A DNA stretch of 64,000 nucleotides, taken from NCBI RefSeq assembly GCF_015352455.1, contig NZ_JADKPN010000008.1, positions 62,001 through 126,000 of the forward strand. Reading direction: 5' to 3'. Numbering within the stretch: the first letter of the stretch is position 1; every line of letters begins with the position of its first letter. Positions 59,889 to 64,000 of this stretch are shown piece after piece. The notes below the pieces were generated by a model. That model was given only the letters and a program-made list of their open reading frames with translations, had not been told where the DNA came from and did not search any database. Source of the stretch: Nocardioides islandensis (GTDB lineage: Bacteria > Actinomycetota > Actinomycetes > Propionibacteriales > Nocardioidaceae). The translations under genes and the position numbers were made by a program.

Positions 59889-60836
59889 ATGAGAAGACTC
59901 GCTGCCGTCGCCGCCGCCCTCACGGTGTCACTCCTCGCAGTGCCCACCGCATGGGCCGCACCGTTCCCCGGCTCGATCCCGCTCCCCGTCGACTTCCAGC
60001 CCGAGGGCATCACGGTCGGGACAGGGAGCACCTTCTACGTCGGCTCCCTGTGGGACGGCGACATCTTCCGCGGCAGCCTCCGCAGCGGTGAAGGGCAGGT
60101 GTTCATCGACGTCAGCGGGCGCCAGGCGCTCGGCATGAAGGTCGACGAGGGCCGGCACCTGCTGTTCGTGGCAGGCGGGTTCACCGGGCACGCGTACGTC
60201 TACAGCACGCGGACCGGCGCCACCGTCGCGGACCTGACGCTCGGCACGCCCGGTGCCTCGCTGGTGAACGACGTCGCCCTGACGCGCGACGCGGCGTACT
60301 TCACCGAGACGTTCGCGCCCGTCATCTACAAGGTGCCCATCAATGCGGACGGCACGATCGGGCCGCCCGAACCCATCACGGTGACCGGGCCGGCCGGCGT
60401 CTCCGTTCCCGGCACCTTCGGCCTCAACGGGATCGTCGCGTCGCCCGACGGGTCGAAGCTCCTGGTCAACCACTCCGACCTGGGCATCCTGGCGACCATC
60501 GACGCCGACACGGGCGAGAGCCGGCAGGTCGACATCACGGGTGGGGCACTCGTCCCGGGCACCCCGGACGGGCTTGTCCTCGCCGGCCACACCGCCTGGG
60601 TGCTGGAGAACTTCGCCAACTCGGTGGCCGAGGTGCGGCTGTCCCCCGACTTCTCCACGGGCCAGCTCGTCCAGACGATCACCGATCCGGCGTTCCGGGT
60701 ACCGACAACGGCCGCGATCCACGGGTCCCGGCTAGCGCTCGTGAACGGCCGCTTCGATCTCGGCTTCCCGCCTCCGCTGGGTCCGGGCGCACCTCCGGGC
60801 ACCGACTTCGACGTGGTCCAGATCCGCATGCACTGA
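59889..60836 (+). CDS. Secreted SMP-30/gluconolactonase-like beta-propeller
   Basis: A 315-residue exported protein. The signal peptide (RRLAAVAAALTVSLLAVPTA, cleavage after WAA) is followed by a six-bladed propeller pattern (FYVGSLWDGDIFRG; LVNDVALTRDAAYFTE; GLNGIVASPDGSKLLVNHSDL). Such proteins are related to SMP-30/gluconolactonases, but metal-binding residues cannot be placed with certainty. ATG 59889 is chosen because GGAG lies six bases upstream; other starts at 59859, 59877 and 59886 exist. Confidence 0.82.
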   Translation: MRRLAAVAAALTVSLLAVPTAWAAPFPGSIPLPVDFQPEGITVGTGSTFYVGSLWDGDIFRGSLRSGEGQVFIDVSGRQALGMKVDEGRHLLFVAGGFTGHAYVYSTRTGATVADLTLGTPGASLVNDVALTRDAAYFTETFAPVIYKVPINADGTIGPPEPITVTGPAGVSVPGTFGLNGIVASPDGSKLLVNHSDLGILATIDADTGESRQVDITGGALVPGTPDGLVLAGHTAWVLENFANSVAEVRLSPDFSTGQLVQTITDPAFRVPTTAAIHGSRLALVNGRFDLGFPPPLGPGAPPGTDFDVVQIRMH

Positions 60837-60868
60837 CCGCGGAGAGCGCGCGGAAAGGGGTACCCCCG

Positions 60869-62491
60869 ATGAACCCCACCCGACAGCTGCGACGGCTGTG
60901 CGTCGTCGCCGTGCTCACCGCGATCACGGCGACCGGCACGACCGCGGTGGTCACGACCGCGACCGGAGCGGGCTCCGGCGGCTGGAACCCCATCGGTCAC
61001 GGCAAGAAACCCGCGGACCCGGCACTCGCCGGCAAGGTCGAGACGCTCACCAGCGTCGGCCGGACCGTGTACGTCGGCGGCGACTTCATCGACGCAGGGG
61101 GCCTGGCCAAGGCCGACCACATCGCGTCCTGGAACGGGAAGAAGTGGTCCGCGCTGGGCGGCGGACTCGGTGACAGTCCGAGTGCGGTGTACGCGATCGC
61201 CGTCGACCCCGTCACCGGCGACGTGTTCGCGGCGGGGTCCTTCCAGGACGCCGGCGGCGACCTGGCGGCCGATGCCATCGCCCGCTTCGACGGCACGTCG
61301 TGGAGGTCGCTGTCGTCCGTCGGGCTCAACGGCCCCGTGTTCGCGCTCGCGATCATCGGCCGCACGTTGTACGTCGGCGGTGGGTTCTCCGAAGCGGCCG
61401 GCATCGCCACGGCGGACTCGGTCGCGGCGTACGGGATCGACAGCGGGGCCTGGGCTGCCATCACCGACGGCAACAACGACATCGGTGGCTCGGTGTGCTG
61501 CCTGGTGTTCGACGGCGTCGCGGGTCTCTACGTCGGCGGGAGCTTCTTCGACGCGGACGGGATCCCGAACGCGGACTACGCCGCGCACTACCTGGGCGGG
61601 ACCGCGTGGAGCGCTGTCGGGCCGTCGAGCGCCCTCAACGGCCGGGTGCGTGCGATGGCGGTGTCGGGCACCGACCTGTACGTCGGCGGGGACTTCGTCA
61701 ACGCCGGCGGCGACCTCAACGCCGACAAGGTCGCGAAGTACGCCGGGGCCGACTGGACCGCGCTCGGGAGCACCAGTGCCTTCGGCGACGGCGGGAACTC
61801 GATCTACGCACTCGCGGTCGACGACGACGCGGTGTTCGCCGCGGGCTACTTCAACAACGCCGGCGGCAGGTCGAGGATCGACGGTGTCGGTGCATTCAAG
61901 GCGGGCGCCTGGACGAACGTCGGCTCGGACGGTGCCGGGAACGGCCCGGTCCCGGTGAACACCCTGATGACGTCACTCAGGGTCGTCGGCGACCAGCTCT
62001 TCCTCGGCGGGCTCGCCTCCACCATCGGCGGCAGCACGAAAGCCGGGTACGCAGCCTGGTTCCCGCTGCGCCAGCCCGACGGCCAGATCGCCGTCGGCAC
62101 AGATCCCTTCGTGGGCAAGGGTGTCTACAACACGACCGGCGCCGGCCAGACCGTTCACCAGACCGTCCACCGCTCGGCGACGGAGACCTTCAAGATCAGG
62201 ATCAGGAACGACGGGTTGTTCGCCGACACGTTCACGGTCAAGGGCACGGGATCGTTCGGCCCCTACAAGGTCAAGTACCTCAGCGGCACGACGAACGTCA
62301 CCGCGGCCGTGGTCGCCGGCGTCTTCGCGATGAGCGCGCTCGGGCCCGCTGCATGGCGGACGATCAAGCTCGAGGTGACGGTGTCGCCGAGCGCGACGGT
62401 CGGTGACGTGCGGTCGTTCCTGGTCTCCGCGACGTCGTCCGGTGCGGGGACGGCGAAGGACGCCGTGAAGGCCAGGGTCAAGGCCGGCTGA
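60869..62491 (+). CDS. Secreted beta-propeller repeat protein
   Basis: A 540-residue exported protein. Signal region near residues 10-32, then about seven repeats of the YVGGDFxxAGG type (TVYVGGDFIDAGG, TLYVGGGFSEAAG, LYVGGSFFDADG, DLYVGGDFVNAGG), forming an extracellular propeller, and then a C-terminal Ig-like region (about 410-540). No catalytic residues are recognised. It follows the SMP-30-like gene by 32 bases on the same strand; together they may form an extracellular unit. RBS GGAAAGGGG upstream of ATG 60869. Confidence 0.83.
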   Translation: MNPTRQLRRLCVVAVLTAITATGTTAVVTTATGAGSGGWNPIGHGKKPADPALAGKVETLTSVGRTVYVGGDFIDAGGLAKADHIASWNGKKWSALGGGLGDSPSAVYAIAVDPVTGDVFAAGSFQDAGGDLAADAIARFDGTSWRSLSSVGLNGPVFALAIIGRTLYVGGGFSEAAGIATADSVAAYGIDSGAWAAITDGNNDIGGSVCCLVFDGVAGLYVGGSFFDADGIPNADYAAHYLGGTAWSAVGPSSALNGRVRAMAVSGTDLYVGGDFVNAGGDLNADKVAKYAGADWTALGSTSAFGDGGNSIYALAVDDDAVFAAGYFNNAGGRSRIDGVGAFKAGAWTNVGSDGAGNGPVPVNTLMTSLRVVGDQLFLGGLASTIGGSTKAGYAAWFPLRQPDGQIAVGTDPFVGKGVYNTTGAGQTVHQTVHRSATETFKIRIRNDGLFADTFTVKGTGSFGPYKVKYLSGTTNVTAAVVAGVFAMSALGPAAWRTIKLEVTVSPSATVGDVRSFLVSATSSGAGTAKDAVKARVKAG

Positions 62492-62494
62492 GCC

Positions 62495-63364
62495 TCAGCC
62501 GTCCAGGCGCGCGAGCTCCTCGTCGGTCAGCTCGAGGTCGGCGGCGGCCGCGGAGTCGGTGATGGACTCTGGCCGCTTGGCGCCGGGGATCGGGATGACG
62601 CACGGCGACTGGGCGAGCTCCCAGGCGAGGGTCACCCGCTGCGGGCTGACGCCGCGGGCGGCAGCCACCTCGGCGAACGCGCCGTGCTCGTCGCCGAGCT
62701 CCTTCGCCGAGGACAGGCCACCGAGCGGGCTCCAGGGAAGGAAGGCCAGGCCGAGCTCCTCGCAGACGTCGATCTCGGGGCGGCTGCTCCGGAACGCCGG
62801 CGAGTACTGGTTCTGCACGCTGACCAGCGCGTCGCCGAGCACCTCCTTGCCGAGGCGGATCTGCTCGGGGTTCGCGTTGGAGAGCCCGACCATCTCGACC
62901 TTGCCGGAGTCGTGCACCTCCTTGAGGGTCGCCAGGACGTCGGCGTACCCGACCTTGGGGTCCGGCCGGTGGTGCTGCCACAGCGCGATCCGCTCGACGC
63001 CCAGGCGGCGCAGGCTGGCGTCGACGGCGCTGCGCAGGTGCTCGCCGCTGCTGTCGAGGTCCCACCGGGCGTCGTCCCCGACCCGGACGTGCCCGGCCTT
63101 GGTCGCGAGCAGTACCTGGTCGCGGACGCCGAGCTCGTCGAGGATGCCGGCGATCAGGGACTCGTTGGCCCCCTGGGTCCCGGCGCCTCGCTCGTCTCCC
63201 GGTCCGTACGCGTCCGCAGTGTCCAACAGCGTGACGCCGGCGTCCAGGGCGGCGCGCACGGTGGCCAGGAGCTGGTCGCGCGGCTGCGTGCCGGTCTGGT
63301 CGAAGGTCATCAGGCCGAGGCCGATCGCCCCGACCTGGTGCTTGCCGATCATCCGAGTCTGCAT
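62495..63364 (-). CDS. Aldo/keto reductase
   Basis: A 289-residue AKR: GLGLMTFDQTG, the catalytic region LLDTADAYGPGDERGAGTQG, LLATKAGHVRVG, WQHHRPDP with the catalytic His, and the NADPH site LSNANPEQIRLGKE to IPIPGAKRPES. Substrate unknown. ATG 63364 has TACGGT six bases upstream, so it is probably leaderless. It is convergent with the propeller gene at its 3' end, with three bases between stops, and divergent from rmuC. Confidence 0.88.
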   Translation of the reverse strand: MQTRMIGKHQVGAIGLGLMTFDQTGTQPRDQLLATVRAALDAGVTLLDTADAYGPGDERGAGTQGANESLIAGILDELGVRDQVLLATKAGHVRVGDDARWDLDSSGEHLRSAVDASLRRLGVERIALWQHHRPDPKVGYADVLATLKEVHDSGKVEMVGLSNANPEQIRLGKEVLGDALVSVQNQYSPAFRSSRPEIDVCEELGLAFLPWSPLGGLSSAKELGDEHGAFAEVAAARGVSPQRVTLAWELAQSPCVIPIPGAKRPESITDSAAAADLELTDEELARLDG

Positions 63365-63428
63365 GCCTCGACCGTAGCCAAGGCCAGGTTCCCAACGGCT
63401 GTCGGTGGTCGACCCCACACTGGTGGGC

Positions 63429-64000
63429 ATGGTGATGGCGATGGTGCTGATGTTGCTCCTGGGAGTGTCCCTGGGAGCGGCGCTCGGGCTGCTCTGGGGC
63501 CGCACGCGACCGGCGTACGTCGGCGCCGTGCTCGACGCCGGGGTCGACCGGGCCGAGCTGATGCAGGGCCTGGACCGCCTCAGCGACCAGGTGCGCGACC
63601 TCGACCACCAGCGCGCGAGCTGGCAGGGCCAGCTGAGCCAGCAGGTGCTGGACATGCGCATGGCCACCGACACCCTGCGCCGCGAGACGCAGACGCTGTC
63701 CACCGCGCTCCGCCGGCCACAGGTGCGCGGACGCTGGGGCGAGATGCACCTCAAGCGTGCCGTCGAGCTCGCGGGCCTGGTCGACCGGTGCGACTTCACC
63801 GAGCAGGCCCACACCCGCACGTCCGACGACGCCGTGCAGCGCCCCGACCTCGTCGTGCACCTCGTGGGCGGGCGGCGGGTGGTCGTGGACGCGAAGGTGC
63901 CGCTGGACGCGTTCCTCGACGCCACGGCATGTGACGACGAGGACGATCGGGAAGCCCACCTCGCACGTCACGCCCGGCAGCTGCGCCAGCACGTGGCCCT
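63429..64000 (+). CDS. rmuC: DNA recombination protein RmuC, N-terminal part
   Basis: 190 codons remain before the window ends. N-terminal hydrophobic anchor (MVMAMVLMLLLGVSLGAALG), then a coiled coil, then the RmuC domain start: RGRWGEMHLKRAVELAGL and RPDLVVHLVGG, VVVDAKVPLDAFLDA. RmuC limits DNA inversions at short repeats and is presumed to have nuclease-like activity. The candidate -10 CACACT is seven bases before ATG 63429. The C-terminus lies outside the window. Confidence 0.9.
   Translation, partial: MVMAMVLMLLLGVSLGAALGLLWGRTRPAYVGAVLDAGVDRAELMQGLDRLSDQVRDLDHQRASWQGQLSQQVLDMRMATDTLRRETQTLSTALRRPQVRGRWGEMHLKRAVELAGLVDRCDFTEQAHTRTSDDAVQRPDLVVHLVGGRRVVVDAKVPLDAFLDATACDDEDDREAHLARHARQLRQHVA

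Overview
The window is a GC-rich actinobacterial chromosome segment, most like Nocardioides or a close relative. The support is high G or C at third codon positions throughout, many GTG starts, a mycothiol-pathway deacetylase (MshB), an actinobacterial ileS with an SD-sequestering T-box, diaminopimelate (DAP) genes, and interspersed GGTGGTCGAG...TCGAGACCC repeats. The genus assignment is inference. I found no tRNA, rRNA, CRISPR, insertion sequence or prophage. The content is mostly chromosomal housekeeping and metabolism with some secreted and sugar-uptake genes.

Layout: 1-6975 holds the start of a leucyl aminopeptidase (minus), a DUF3117 protein, paaX with a paaG-like gene, an inverted repeat array, a minus-strand run (secreted M14 peptidase, membrane protein, DivIVA-domain protein, LOG-family hydrolase, dapE) and an M48 protease. 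6953-14282 holds ileS with its T-box, a methyltransferase, and an NrtR-type regulator divergent from an SPFH gene and a NAD-kinase-fold gene. 14360-19085 holds a DinB-like protein, dapD, a cell-wall-type secreted protein, a small conserved protein, then dapC and fdxA. 19172-25032 holds a GNAT gene, a secreted Ig-like protein, a short AspRS behind a second T-box, RidA and VanW. 25098-32712 holds mshB, a 660 bp repeat array, divergent leaderless promoters, a thioesterase, a fused E1 dehydrogenase and an aldehyde dehydrogenase. 32748-42203 holds a lipoprotein, a 1455-residue subtilase with DUF11 repeats, a double methyltransferase, a Tat/DUF4331/His-rich operon and an RTX-repeat protein. 42193-45894 holds DoxX with a SufR-like regulator, an unknown Rossmann protein and an aldo-keto reductase. 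46160-56938 is carbohydrate uptake: a LacI, solute-binding protein and GH13 set, then a kinase, RpiR, ABC transporter and SIS set that looks like amino-sugar uptake. 57077-64000 holds ychF, a phosphatidylcholine synthase-like gene, exonuclease III, two secreted propeller proteins, another aldo-keto reductase and the start of rmuC.

Regulation is unusually readable. About seventeen genes have a TANNNT-like hexamer 6 or 7 bases before the start codon, which suggests leaderless mRNAs. Two tRNA synthetase genes sit behind T-boxes whose discriminator-pairing base and loop codon fit Ile and Asp. Paired palindromic operators sit beside the NrtR, LacI and SufR-like regulators. The most interesting loci are the NrtR/SPFH/NAD-kinase-like unit, the T-box on the short AspRS, the palindromic back-to-back leaderless promoter at 27083-27092, and the Tat-peptide/DUF4331/His-rich operon.
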